Origin: Amycolatopsis sp. NBC_00345
GTDB taxonomy: Bacteria; Actinomycetota; Actinomycetes; Mycobacteriales; Pseudonocardiaceae
Length of the DNA: 64,000 nt
Assembly (NCBI RefSeq): GCF_036116635.1
Contig: NZ_CP107995.1
Location: forward strand, 6,696,001-6,760,000
Direction: 5' to 3'
Made by a program: the position numbers and the translations under genes. Positions 32,610 through 41,011 of the stretch are shown piece after piece (the first letter of the stretch is position 1; each line of letters begins with the position of its first letter). The notes under the pieces were generated by a model that made no database searches, was not told where the DNA came from, and worked only from the letters and a program-made list of their open reading frames with translations.

Positions 32610-32650
32610 CAGAAGCGGGGCCGGTCCACAGTGGACCGGCCCCGCTTCTG
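32610..32650. terminator. Bidirectional hairpin, 20-bp arms
   Basis: CAGAAGCGGGGCCGGTCCAC (32610-32629) and its exact complement (32631-32650), 1-nt centre. It lies between the convergent aldo/keto reductase and the thioester-domain gene. No U-tract; the core TCCACAGTGGA folds back on itself. Confidence 0.85.
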
Positions 32651-32667
32651 GTTCAGCTCAGGTTAAA

Positions 32668-33813
32668 TCACGCGCTGCGACGGCGGCGCACCAGCAGCAG
32701 CATCACGCCGCCACCGATGACCAGCGCGGCGCCGATCCCGATGGGCAGCGAGGCGTCGACACCGGTGTTCGCCAGCGGGGCCTGGCCCGAGTTGTTGCCG
32801 GCCGGGGTGGTCGGCGCGGTGGTCGGGGCCGTGCCCGCGACGGTCCAGCTGACCGCGGCGTTGGCGCTGACCTGCGTCTTCTCCGACTGGGCCACGATCA
32901 GCGACTGCGCCGGGTGCTTGTCGTAGTCCTGGCCGACGAACAGGCGGCCGGTGTCCAGGTGCCCGACGGCCTTCAGCGCGAACTCGCCCGTGCCGGCCTT
33001 GGCGTCCTTCGGGATGTCGACGTACAGCTTGGAGCCGTCCTTGACGTCGCCGGTCTTCAGCGCTTCGCCGTTGGCGTCGGTGAGCTTGACGCCCTCGGGC
33101 AGCTGGCTCGCGAGGTCGGTGACGTCACCGGTCGAGGTCACGGTGAACGGGCCGATCCGGGTGCCCGCCGCGCCGTCGGCCTTGGCCGGGGTGACGCTCA
33201 GGGTCGGCTTCGGCTGCTGCCCGATGCCGGTGTTCGCGCTGCCGGTCAGGTAGTCGTAGAGCGCGAGCACGTCGGCGGTGGTGTCGGCGTCCTCGTAGGG
33301 CAGCGGCTTCGTGCGGTCGAGGTCCTTGCCGTCACTGAAGTGCCACACCGCGGCCTGCGTCGCGGTGATGGCCTCGTCCACGGCCAGGCCGTCGTGAAGC
33401 GTGACGCCCTTCTTGCCCAGCGTGCTCTGCAGCGCGCTGACCCCGTTGGCCGGGTAGCCCTCGTGCAGCACCCAGTTGAGCTTGTCGTTGTTCTTGGTGA
33501 ACGGCGACTTCGGGTTGGGGTACTTGTCCCACGGGCGCTCGATCATCGTCTGCGAGTAGCTGAGATCGGTGTCGATCTCCACGCAGTACATCTTGAGCAT
33601 GCTGCCGTCGGAAAGCTTCAGCCCGAACAGCTCAGTGACGGGCTGCTTGCCGTCGTTGAAGTTGACGCTGAAGCCCCTGGTGCCGGCTTCCTTGACCACC
33701 TTGCCCTGAGCCGCACCGTCGTCGGCGTTGGCGGCCGGAGCCGCCACCAGCACCGCCGCGGCCGCGGCGAGCACCGCGATCCCGCCCTTGACCAGCCCTG
33801 ACCTGCCGTGCAT
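32668..33813 (-). CDS. Cell-surface thioester-domain (TQXA) protein with LAxTG anchor
   Basis: 381 aa from ATG 33813 with AGGAGA. The signal peptide ends near AANA-D31. The thioester domain has Cys77 in KMYCVEID and the TQxA motif ATQAAVW (Q153), which in known members form an internal Cys-Gln thioester for covalent attachment to host or neighbour surfaces. Then an immunoglobulin-like region, a Thr/Pro linker (TAPTTAPTTPAGNN) and the sorting signal LANTG (near 347), hydrophobic helix and RRRR tail. LAxTG suggests a class E sortase; none is encoded in this window. Confidence 0.88.
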   Translation of the reverse strand: MHGRSGLVKGGIAVLAAAAAVLVAAPAANADDGAAQGKVVKEAGTRGFSVNFNDGKQPVTELFGLKLSDGSMLKMYCVEIDTDLSYSQTMIERPWDKYPNPKSPFTKNNDKLNWVLHEGYPANGVSALQSTLGKKGVTLHDGLAVDEAITATQAAVWHFSDGKDLDRTKPLPYEDADTTADVLALYDYLTGSANTGIGQQPKPTLSVTPAKADGAAGTRIGPFTVTSTGDVTDLASQLPEGVKLTDANGEALKTGDVKDGSKLYVDIPKDAKAGTGEFALKAVGHLDTGRLFVGQDYDKHPAQSLIVAQSEKTQVSANAAVSWTVAGTAPTTAPTTPAGNNSGQAPLANTGVDASLPIGIGAALVIGGGVMLLLVRRRRSA

Positions 33814-34283
33814 AAGTCTCCTATTCCGAAGCCCTGAACCCACCAGACCGTCACGAGCCGCGTGAGACCACAATCCCCGATCACCCGGCCACCCATTTGG
33901 GCGAAGTTCCACCCATTCAAGCGATACGGGAGCATACACGCGCCACACACACGCTCACTCGGGGTATGCCTTTAGCCTTCTCTTCGTCCGTCCGGGCAGG
34001 TTGGGACCGTTGCCCGGGGGCTCGAGACGTCCATTCCAGACGGACATTCACCGCCGCGCCACACCGCGTTCACCGGCCTTTTCACGAAGAAAAACGGTGG
34101 GGCTGCGGCCATTCAGCCGCGGGAACTGCGCCGGTCGGCGGACGCGTTCACGACAGACTCGCCAGTGGCGGAGATATGTGCGGAAATGTCCGAATCAATG
34201 CGGATTCGGCGCCGGGACCCCTCCCACGCTCGCGGCCTTAACCTCGCTGCGGCCCCACACCGCCGACAGTAAGGGGAGACGTG
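33814..34283. other. 470-bp divergent intergenic region
   Basis: No supported gene; the open frames here have random-like composition. It contains two CCACCCATT repeats exactly 20 bp apart (33889-33897, 33909-33917) on the thioester-gene side and the dyad CCGAATC-n6-GATTCGG (34190-34209) upstream of the small membrane protein. Confidence 0.5.
34190..34209. promoter_or_regulatory. Dyad upstream of the small membrane protein
   Basis: CCGAATC (34190-34196) and GATTCGG (34203-34209) are perfect 7-bp arms, 6-nt spacer. Possible operator or short hairpin; no regulator assigned. Confidence 0.35.
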
Positions 34284-34679
34284 ATGAAGTGGTTCGCCGT
34301 CCTGCTGCTGAGCGTGGGTGAGCTGCTGATGACCACGACCGGCGGCACCGGGGCCCTGATCGGCCTCGGCGTCTGGGCGTTCGGCGCGTTGGTGGTGCTG
34401 GACCTCCTGATCGGCGGCGGGCGGCGGGCGCAGTACCTCTGGGGCGCCGGGACCGGGGCGGCGGTGTGGGTGTCCATGTCCACCGAGCTGCCCCAGGCCG
34501 CCGTCGCGCCGGCCGGGCAGGCCGTCATCGGGGTGGTGACCTCCGTGCTGGCCCTGGCTTTACTGGTGCACGCCACGCTGCGCCGCCCGGCGACACCCAC
34601 TGGCGGCCCAGGACCGAAGCCCGCGGCCGGGCTCACCTCCAAACCACCGGCCGAGCCCCCGGACCGGCCCGGGTGGTGA
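34284..34679 (+). CDS. Small membrane protein of unknown function
   Basis: 131 aa from ATG 34284, which is better spaced from AAGGGGAGA (34271-34279) than the adjacent GTG at 34281. Three to four hydrophobic segments (WFAVLLLSVGELLM, ALIGLGVWAFGALVVLDLL, YLWGAGTGAAVWVSM, VIGVVTSVLALALLV) and a Pro-rich cytosolic tail (GGPGPKPAAGLTSKPPAEPP). I recognise no family. It converges on the AraC-type gene 11 bp away. Confidence 0.7.
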   Translation: MKWFAVLLLSVGELLMTTTGGTGALIGLGVWAFGALVVLDLLIGGGRRAQYLWGAGTGAAVWVSMSTELPQAAVAPAGQAVIGVVTSVLALALLVHATLRRPATPTGGPGPKPAAGLTSKPPAEPPDRPGW

Positions 34680-34689
34680 CCCGGCCGCG

Positions 34690-35664
34690 TCAGGAAGCCG
34701 CCTCGTTGCCGGGAAAGGCCTGGGCGCCGGGAAAGAGCTGGCGGTAGCGCATCGGGGAAAGGCTCGTCGCGCGCCGGAAGTGCTGCCGCAGATTGGCCGG
34801 GGTGCCGAGCCCGACGCGGGCGGCGATCTCCTCGACGGTCAGGCCCGTGGTCTCCAGCAGCTCCTTGGCCCGGCCGATGCGCTGCTGGTGCAGCCAGGTC
34901 AACGGCGTCACCGACGTCCGCTCCAGGAACAGGCGGTGGAAGTGCCGCGGTGACAGGTGCGCCTTCGCCGCCATCCGGGCCACCGTGACGGGTTCGTCCA
35001 AATGGGACAGCATCCACTGCTGCGCGGCGGCCAGCGCGTCGTCGCCCGGTGGCACCGGCGGGGTCTCGATGAACTGCGCCTGCTCGCCCTCGCGGTGGGG
35101 CGTCGCCAGGATCCGGCGGGCGACGTGGTTGGCGACCGAAGCCCCGAGGTCCTTGCGGAGAATGTGCAACGCCAGGTCCACGCCCGCGGTCACGCCCCCG
35201 GAGGTCAGCACGGAACCGTTGTCCACGAACAACGCCGCGGGGTCCACCGTCACGCTCGGGTACTGGCGGGCGAGTTCGTCGCAGAGGGACCAGTGCGTGG
35301 TCACCTTCAGGCCGTCGAGCAGGCCCGCCTGCGCGAGGGCGAACGTGCCGGAGCAGATCGACACCATCCGCGCGCCCCGGTCCGCCGCCGCCTTCAGCGC
35401 GCCGAGGGTCATCCGGTCCAGTCCACCGGCCGCCGCCCCGCCGTAGCCGGGCACGATCACCGTCTGTGCCTTGCGCAGCAGGTCGAGGCCACCGTCGGGG
35501 ACCAGGCTGAGCCCACCGGCGACGCCGGCCGGGCCGCCGTCCACCGTCGCGGTCGTGACGTCGTAGAACTCGGGCGCCTCGCGCGCGAAGACGTGCATGG
35601 GGATGGCGAAGTCCAGCGGCAGCACCTGCTCCAGCAGCACCACCGCGAGCCGATGGCGGCTCAT
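34690..35664 (-). CDS. GlxA-type transcriptional regulator (DJ-1/PfpI-like plus AraC HTH)
   Basis: 324 aa. The amidotransferase-like domain has its elbow Cys in VSICSGTFALAQAG (near residue 105). The C-terminal AraC domain has HTHs VARMAAKAHLSPRHFHRLF and IAARVGLGTPANLRQHFRR and ends LSPMRYRQLF. Paralogue of the 11844-12821 product. No partner gene lies immediately divergent except a hydrolase stub and the carbonic anhydrase, so the original target next door may have been lost. Confidence 0.9.
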   Translation of the reverse strand: MSRHRLAVVLLEQVLPLDFAIPMHVFAREAPEFYDVTTATVDGGPAGVAGGLSLVPDGGLDLLRKAQTVIVPGYGGAAAGGLDRMTLGALKAAADRGARMVSICSGTFALAQAGLLDGLKVTTHWSLCDELARQYPSVTVDPAALFVDNGSVLTSGGVTAGVDLALHILRKDLGASVANHVARRILATPHREGEQAQFIETPPVPPGDDALAAAQQWMLSHLDEPVTVARMAAKAHLSPRHFHRLFLERTSVTPLTWLHQQRIGRAKELLETTGLTVEEIAARVGLGTPANLRQHFRRATSLSPMRYRQLFPGAQAFPGNEAAS

Positions 35665-35839
35665 GCGCCCGCCCCACTGACACCCAGCGTGCCGTCAGAA
35701 GGCGCGATGCCGGATGACTCACTCGTCAGCTCACGCATGGCAGCATCCTATCGCCGGTTGTCAGTACCGCCACTGTCCGGCCACGCCCGCTCGCGGCCAT
35801 GCTCGGGGACAGTCCCTGCTGGCGAAGGAAAACATCTCC

Positions 35840-35962
35840 GTGCCCGAAAGTCTCCCGACGATCGTGCTCGGCCACGGCGGCCTCACCGACGCCTCCGTCT
35901 GGCACGGCGTCACCGCCGGACTCGAGCGGCATGGACACCACGTCCTCGCGGCCGCAGCCTGA
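35840..35962 (+). pseudogene. Truncated alpha/beta-hydrolase (N-terminal stub only)
   Basis: From GTG 35840 (GAAGGAAAAC upstream) the frame encodes about 40 residues, including TIVLGHGGLTDASVWHGVTA and HHVLAAA. This matches the first strand and oxyanion loop of alpha/beta hydrolases (usually TIVLVHGAFADASSW...VLAP). It then stops, without nucleophile or the rest of the fold. The carbonic anhydrase gene begins 20 nt later. It is most likely the 5' end of a hydrolase gene whose remainder was deleted, leaving its promoter in front of the carbonic anhydrase gene. Confidence 0.65.
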
Positions 35963-35982
35963 AAACCCCGGAAAGGCAGACC

Positions 35983-36579
35983 TTGTCCAACAACACCGTG
36001 TCCACCAACGCTGTCTCCACCAGCGCTGTCTCCACTGACAGCGCGACCAACCTCGACCGGCTCCGCGACCGCAACCGCGCGTTCGCCGCGACCGGCGTCC
36101 GGCTCGAAGTGCCCGCGCTCCCGTTCCTCCCGCGGCAGGAGCTGTACCTCATCACGTGCCTCGACTGCCGCGTCGACCCCGCGCAGGTGCTCGGGATCGG
36201 GATGGGCGACGCGCTGGTGCAGCGCAACATCGGCGGCCGCGTCACGCCGTCCGTCATCGGCGACATCGCTTACGCCGCTTACCTCGTCGGGGCCAAGGCG
36301 CCCGAAGGCCCGTGGTTCGAGGTCGCGATCATCCACCACACCGGCTGTGGCTCGGCCCTGCTCGCCGACGATTCGATCCGCCGCGGTTACGCCGAACGAA
36401 TGGGCGTCGACGAACAGTCTCTGGTGGACACCGCCGTCCTGGACCCGGCGCACACCGTCGCCACGGACGTCGAGCGCGTGCGGCAGGCGCCGCAGATCCC
36501 GGACCAGGTAAGGGTTTCGGGCCACGTGTACGACCTCGAAACCGGCCTCGTCACCACGGTCGTGCCCGCCGGACGCTGA
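35983..36579 (+). CDS. Beta-class carbonic anhydrase
   Basis: 198 aa from TTG 35983, preceded by GGAAAGG; GTG 35998 is the alternative. Zinc ligands are visible: Cys-Asp-Arg motif CLDCRVDP and HHTGCG (His, Cys). It interconverts CO2 and bicarbonate. The N-terminus has a three-fold 15-nt repeat encoding VSTNA-VSTSA-VSTDS before the conserved core, an oddity that suggests a rebuilt 5' end. It lies just behind the truncated hydrolase. Confidence 0.88.
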   Translation: MSNNTVSTNAVSTSAVSTDSATNLDRLRDRNRAFAATGVRLEVPALPFLPRQELYLITCLDCRVDPAQVLGIGMGDALVQRNIGGRVTPSVIGDIAYAAYLVGAKAPEGPWFEVAIIHHTGCGSALLADDSIRRGYAERMGVDEQSLVDTAVLDPAHTVATDVERVRQAPQIPDQVRVSGHVYDLETGLVTTVVPAGR

Positions 36580-36601
36580 CCCCCGCGCGCGCGGCAGGCG
36601 G

Positions 36602-37204
36602 CTACTCGGTCGCGTCCGGCTTCACCGCCGGTGCCGCGCGCACGTGGGCGCGCTCCCCCTGCCGTCCGATCAGGCTGAGGAACTCGACCGGGCCGGAACC
36701 GGTGGCGCCGAACCAATGCGGCGTGCGCGTGTCGAACTCCGCGGCCTCGCCCGGTTTGAGGATGAGGTCGTGTTCGCCGAGGACGAGGCGGAGCGTTCCG
36801 TTCAGCACGTAGACCCAGTCGTACCCCTCGTGGGTGCGCAGGCTGGGTTCCGCGTCGTCGGTGCCGGTGGGCAGGACGAACTTGTAGGCCTGGATGCCGC
36901 CCGGCCGCCGGGTCAGGGGCAGGATCGTCGAGCCGTCCTGACAGGCGACCGGGCGCAGGTTGATGCGGGGGTCACCCGTGGCCGGCGCGTCGACGAGCTC
37001 GTCGAGAGTGACCCCGTACGCACGCGCGAGGGGTAACAGCTGCTCCAGCGTGGGGCGCCGCAGGCCCGCCTCGAGCCGGGAGAGGGTGCTGGCCGAAATG
37101 CCGGTCTGCTCGGCCAACGCCGTGAGTGTGGTCTCGCCCTGCGTCCGGAGGCGCTTCAGCCTCGGCCCGACTGCGTCCAGTGCCCGATCGATCGTTTCGT
37201 CCAC
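36602..37204 (-). CDS. XRE-family regulator with cupin sensor domain
   Basis: 200 aa from GTG 37204; the frame extends to 37297, but that would overlap the operator. An N-terminal XRE HTH (LTALAEQTGISASTLSRLEAGLRRPTLEQLLPLARAY, residues about 20-65) is followed by a C-terminal cupin barrel (THEGYDWVYVLNGTLRLVLGEHDLILKPGEAAEFDTRTPHWF) that could bind a small ligand or metal. It is divergent from the methyltransferase at 37300, with TTGCCA/TGGCAA sites between; probably a repressor of that gene and itself. Confidence 0.9.
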   Translation of the reverse strand: MDETIDRALDAVGPRLKRLRTQGETTLTALAEQTGISASTLSRLEAGLRRPTLEQLLPLARAYGVTLDELVDAPATGDPRINLRPVACQDGSTILPLTRRPGGIQAYKFVLPTGTDDAEPSLRTHEGYDWVYVLNGTLRLVLGEHDLILKPGEAAEFDTRTPHWFGATGSGPVEFLSLIGRQGERAHVRAAPAVKPDATE

Positions 37205-37213
37205 GCCGACAGT

Positions 37214-37240
37214 TTGCCATTTGGCAAGATGCTTTGCCAA
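37214..37240. promoter_or_regulatory. Operator of the XRE-cupin regulator
   Basis: Three alternating half-sites: TTGCCA-TT-TGGCAA (37214-37227, perfect dyad) followed by TTGCCAA (37234-37240), which also pairs with TTGGCAA (37221-37227) across 6 nt. It lies just upstream of the regulator's GTG. Confidence 0.65.
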
Positions 37241-37299
37241 CATCCCCGACGCCGGTGCACGGTGGTACTCGAACCGCGAGAACCACCAGGAGGACACCG

Positions 37300-37920
37300 G
37301 TGAACGAGCACACCGAGACCCACGACTTCGACCGGCCCTACTGGGAACAGCACTGGCAGCAGGCCCACCGAAGCGAGCCCGGCGCGGCCAAGGCGATGGG
37401 CCCGAACCCGCACCTGGTCCGCGAGACCAGCGGCCTGACCCCGGGCACGGCGCTGGACGCCGGATGCGGTGAAGGCGGCGAGGCCCGCTGGCTGGCCTCC
37501 CACGGCTGGGACGTCACGGCCGCGGACATCTCTTCCGAAGCCCTCGCCCGAGCCGCCGAGGCCTCGAAGAACGTGAACTGGGTCCAGGCGGACTTGACCA
37601 CCTGGACGCCCGCCACCGAGTTCGACCTGGTCATGACGCACTACGCCCACCCGTCGATCCCGCAGCTGGCGTTCTACGACCGCATCTCCGAATGGGTCGC
37701 GCCCGGCGGCACGCTGCTCATCGTCGGGCACCTCCACGGAGCGGGGCACGGCCATCACCCCGCCGAAGCGTCCGCCACCGCCGCGACCATCACCGCGCGC
37801 CTGGACGCCGCGACGTGGGACGTCGTCACCGCCGAAGAGCAGGCCCGCACGCTGACCGCCCCGGACGGCCGGACCGTCCCGCTGCACGACGTCATCGTGC
37901 GCGCCACCCGGCACCCCTGA
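37300..37920 (+). CDS. Class I SAM-dependent methyltransferase
   Basis: 206 aa from GTG 37300 with AGGAGG ideally placed. SAM motif I is LDAGCGEGGEARWLA (near residue 50), with WVQADLTTW as motif II region and the post-motif GGTLLIVGH. The N-terminus WEQHWQQAH is typical of TehB/thiopurine-like small-molecule methyltransferases. Its acceptor is unknown. It is divergent from the XRE-cupin regulator; downstream is a large palindrome, then the broken DHA2 pump. Confidence 0.87.
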   Translation: MNEHTETHDFDRPYWEQHWQQAHRSEPGAAKAMGPNPHLVRETSGLTPGTALDAGCGEGGEARWLASHGWDVTAADISSEALARAAEASKNVNWVQADLTTWTPATEFDLVMTHYAHPSIPQLAFYDRISEWVAPGGTLLIVGHLHGAGHGHHPAEASATAATITARLDAATWDVVTAEEQARTLTAPDGRTVPLHDVIVRATRHP

Positions 37921-37940
37921 CCGCCCCCGCCCAGACCAAC

Positions 37941-37993
37941 GCCGTTAAGGCCTCCTTACCTGCGTCCTACGCGGGTAAGGAGGCCTTAACGGC
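37941..37993. repeat. Perfect 20-bp-arm palindrome (GTTAAGGCCTCCTTACC family)
   Basis: GCCGTTAAGGCCTCCTTACC (37941-37960) and its exact complement (37974-37993); the loop TGCGTCCTACGCG itself pairs GCGT/ACGC. It lies between same-strand genes, 20 nt after the methyltransferase stop, so it may terminate or process that transcript. The third distinct intergenic palindrome type in this window. Confidence 0.9.
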
Positions 37994-38018
37994 CAATCCG
38001 AGCCCGCGAGAGAGAGTC

Positions 38019-39570
38019 ATGCGCACAGAACACATGCCCATCCAAAGAAAGGGCGCCACCACAACGACAATCGATGACCCACGCCGGCGTCGCGCGATCC
38101 TGGTCGCGGTGAACATCGCGCTGATGGCCGTGATCGCGTCCGTCTCCGGGCTCAACGTCGCCCAGCCGGAGATCGCGCTGCAGTTCGGCGCGTCGCAGAG
38201 CACCGCCGGAGTGGATCATCAACATCTACACCGTCACCCTGGCCGCGCTGCTCCTGCCGCTCGGCGCGGCCGGTGACCGGTGGGGCCGGAAACCCGTGCT
38301 GCTGACCGGTTTGGCCCTCTTCGGAGTGGCGAACGTCGTGGCCGGTCTCGCCCCGTCCGCCGGGATCCTGATGGCAGCGCGGCTGCTGAGCGGGGTGGGC
38401 GCCGCGATGATCATGCCGGTCACCCTGGCCGTGATCACCTCGACCTTCCCGGACAGCGAACGGTCCAAGGCGATCGGGGTGTGGACCGCCGTCGCGGGTG
38501 GTGGCGGCATCCTCGGGATGTTCCTGTCCGCCGTCCTGGTCGACCTGGCGAGCTGGCGGTGGCTGTTCGTCCTGCCGGTGGTCCTCGTCCTGGCGGCCAT
38601 CACCGTGACGCTGCGGTCGGTGCCGAACTCCCGCGAGCCGTCACGACACGGCTTCGACGCCGTCGGCTCGCTCTTGTCCATGGTCACCGTGGTCGGGCTC
38701 ATCTTCGTCCTCCAAGAAGGACCCGAACGCGGGTGGACCGCGCCGGTGACCCTCCTGAGCCTGCTCGCCGGTGTCGTCGGCGGGATCGGTTTTGTCGCTT
38801 GGGAACTACGGCAGCAGGCTCCACTGCTCGACGTCCGTCTCTTCCGTACCCGGGGCCTCGCCGGCGGATCCGTGGCCCTGCTGGTCGTCTTCGGTGTCCA
38901 AGCGGGAATCTTCGTGGTGCTCTTCCCCTACTTCCAGGCGGTGCTCGGCTGGTCCGGCCTCCACGCCACCCTCGCGCTCATGCCCACCGCGCTGCTGATG
39001 ATGGCCGCGTCCGGCCTCGCCCCGCGAGTCGCCGCCCGCATCGGAAGCCGCCCGACGATGGTGACCGGGATCGTCGTGGGCACCGCGGGCCTGGCCCTGA
39101 TGGCCGGCCTCGTCTCCGTCGACGGCGGTTACCTCTCCGTCCTACCCGGAATGCTCGCCATGGGACTGGGCATGGGTTTGACCATGACGCCCTCCACCGA
39201 AGCCATCACCAGCTCGCTGCCACGCGATCGTCAAGGCGTGGCCTCCGCGCTCAACGACGTCACCCGCGAACTCGGCACCGCGCTCGGCGTCGCGCTGCTC
39301 GGCACCATCCTCGCCGCCGGATACCGCGGCGCCATCAACTCCCGCCTCGCCGGAGTCCCGGCCGACCTCGCCGACACCGTCCGGCAAGGCATCGCCAACG
39401 CCGTCGCGGCCGGCACCCGGTCACCGTCGCTGGTCCACGCCGCCAAGCAGTCCTTTGTGGATGGCTGGCAGCAGGCGATGTGGGTCGGGGCCGCCGTGAT
39501 GGCCGCCGTCGGGGTCTACGTCCTCCTGTGGGGCCCCGAAATCACAACCGAAAGGATTTCTCATGAGTGA
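38019..39570 (+). pseudogene. DHA2-type MFS exporter with a frameshift
   Basis: The start ATG 38019 gives MRTEHMPIQRKG... then the first helix (AILVAVNIALMAVIASVSGLNVAQPEIALQFGASQST). The frame breaks at about 38208; removing one G from CGCCGGAGTGG restores AEWIINIYT and the rest of the DHA2 fold (GDRWGRKPVLL, TLRSVPNSRE, about 14 helices) to the stop at 39570. Intact, it would be a multidrug or metabolite exporter. It is one base from functional, so a recent mutation, a sequencing error, or programmed slippage are all possible. The downstream gene overlaps its stop by 8 bp. Confidence 0.8.
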
Positions 39571-40708
39571 CACCGTCGAGTACGAAGCCTGGCGCCAGGC
39601 CCGGTGGGAAGAAATGGCCGGGCCCGAGGGCAAGGCGAACGTCGTCGCCAGGGGCATGATCTCCGGCCCCTCACTCCAAACCCTGCCGGACATCCCGGGG
39701 CAGTGGAGTACCACCGAAGCAGGCGGCCTGACGGTGACGGCCACCGCCTCCGACGGAGTGGTGGTCGAAGGCAAGCCCGTGGACGGCACGGTGGACGTCC
39801 TCCCCGGCGGCCGCCTGGAATTCCACTCAGGACGGACAGGCTCGATCGGCGGCGGGGACGGCGCGTACGGCCTCATCGTCATGGACCACACCGCCGTGGC
39901 GCGTTCGGGCCTCAGCGACATCCTGGCCTACCCCTACGATCCGGCGTGGGTCCTCGAAGGCGAGTACCGGGCCGCTCCTCCCGAGCGCGCCATCGAGGTC
40001 GACCGGCTGACGGTCCCGCGGACCCAGGACACCATCCCGGCGCCCGTGGACCTCGTCGTCACGATCAACGGCGAGGAGCACGTGCTCGCCGTGCTCGAAG
40101 ACCTGCCCGGTCGCCGTCTGGTGATCTTCACCGACGGCACCAGCGGCAGCAGCACCCCGGAAATCGGCCGTTGGCTCCTGCTGCCGCCGCTCGAACCCGG
40201 AAGCACCGTGCCCGTCGAATTCAACCGGACAACCCTTTCCCAGAACCACTTCTCGCCGCCCGTGTACACCTGCCCGCTCTCGCCTCCCGGCAACCACCTG
40301 CCGATGCGCATCGAGGCTGGCGAACGCGCGCTGGCCTACCAGTCCACTAAGGACAAGGCGATCCAGTACCTCCGCCATCTGGAGAACCGTGACTTCGCGG
40401 GCGCGCGGGCGATGTGCTCCGCCGCGGCCACCGTCTGGCACAACGACGGCAAGGGCGACGAGACGATCGACGAGAACATCAACGGCATGAAGGCCCAGAT
40501 CCACACCATGGAATCGATGCGCTACGACGTCCTCCGCCAACTCTCCGACGGCGACGAAGTCCTTCAACAGCACGTAGTCCACGTGGCCACGACAAGCGGC
40601 ATGCGCGGCGAAGTGCATGCGGCGGTGTACTTCCGCTTCGACGGCGGTCTTATCTCCAGGATCGAGGAGTACGCCAACTTCGTGCCCGTCGGGCAGGAAA
40701 CCAGCTGA
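39563..40708 (+). CDS. DUF1684 domain fused to a SnoaL/NTF2-like domain
   Basis: 381 aa from ATG 39563 (GAAAGGA upstream), overlapping the pump stop. Residues about 1-255 match the DUF1684 pattern (YEAWRQARWEEM, the NHFSPPVYTCPLSPPGNHLPMRIEAGE finish). Residues about 260-381 (KDKAIQYLRHLENRDFAGARAMCSAAATVWH ... AAVYFRFDGGLISRIEEYANF) form a SnoaL-like NTF2 fold, often a small-molecule binding or isomerase module. The fusion is not a combination I know as common. Function unknown; the overlap with the pump implies co-expression. Confidence 0.75.
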   Translation: MSDTVEYEAWRQARWEEMAGPEGKANVVARGMISGPSLQTLPDIPGQWSTTEAGGLTVTATASDGVVVEGKPVDGTVDVLPGGRLEFHSGRTGSIGGGDGAYGLIVMDHTAVARSGLSDILAYPYDPAWVLEGEYRAAPPERAIEVDRLTVPRTQDTIPAPVDLVVTINGEEHVLAVLEDLPGRRLVIFTDGTSGSSTPEIGRWLLLPPLEPGSTVPVEFNRTTLSQNHFSPPVYTCPLSPPGNHLPMRIEAGERALAYQSTKDKAIQYLRHLENRDFAGARAMCSAAATVWHNDGKGDETIDENINGMKAQIHTMESMRYDVLRQLSDGDEVLQQHVVHVATTSGMRGEVHAAVYFRFDGGLISRIEEYANFVPVGQETS

Positions 40709-40751
40709 TGGACGGGACCATCATCGGCTGACCCGGCGCTGGAACCGATGG

Positions 40752-41008
40752 TCAATCCCCGGGCTGCGGGACCTGGTCCGAGGCCGCCAGCGAAGCCAGC
40801 GTCGCCAGTGCCTCGGCCGGCCGGGTTCGGCGTGCAGGAACAGCGCTTCCAGCCCGCCGGGCCCGGCCGCGGTGCCCGGGTCGGTCAACAGCATCCGCAG
40901 CCGGTTCACGCCCGGCGCCATGTCCGGTGCCAGTGCGTTGGCGGCCAGCACGTCGCCGTACTGGTCGAACACGAGGGCGAACACGTTGACCGTGTTCAGC
41001 AGCATGGC
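40752..41008 (-). pseudogene. MmyB-type XRE regulator remnant (C-terminal part)
   Basis: Reading from about 41005 the minus strand gives NTVNVFALVFDQYGDVLAANALAPDMAPGVNRLRMLL, which matches the ligand-binding domain of MmyB-like regulators (AxVxDRxxDVLAANxLA pattern). The HTH half is missing and the frame then shifts; the expected tail (AEALATLASLAASD) is found in another frame ending at 40752. It is a decayed fragment whose 5' side abuts an SDR fragment on the opposite strand. Confidence 0.7.
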
Positions 41009-41011
41009 GAG

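Noticed and set aside
33897..34241. Open frame of about 114 codons in the 470-bp gap
   Set aside because: Codon choice and composition are unlike neighbouring genes, with no ribosome site and no recognisable domain.
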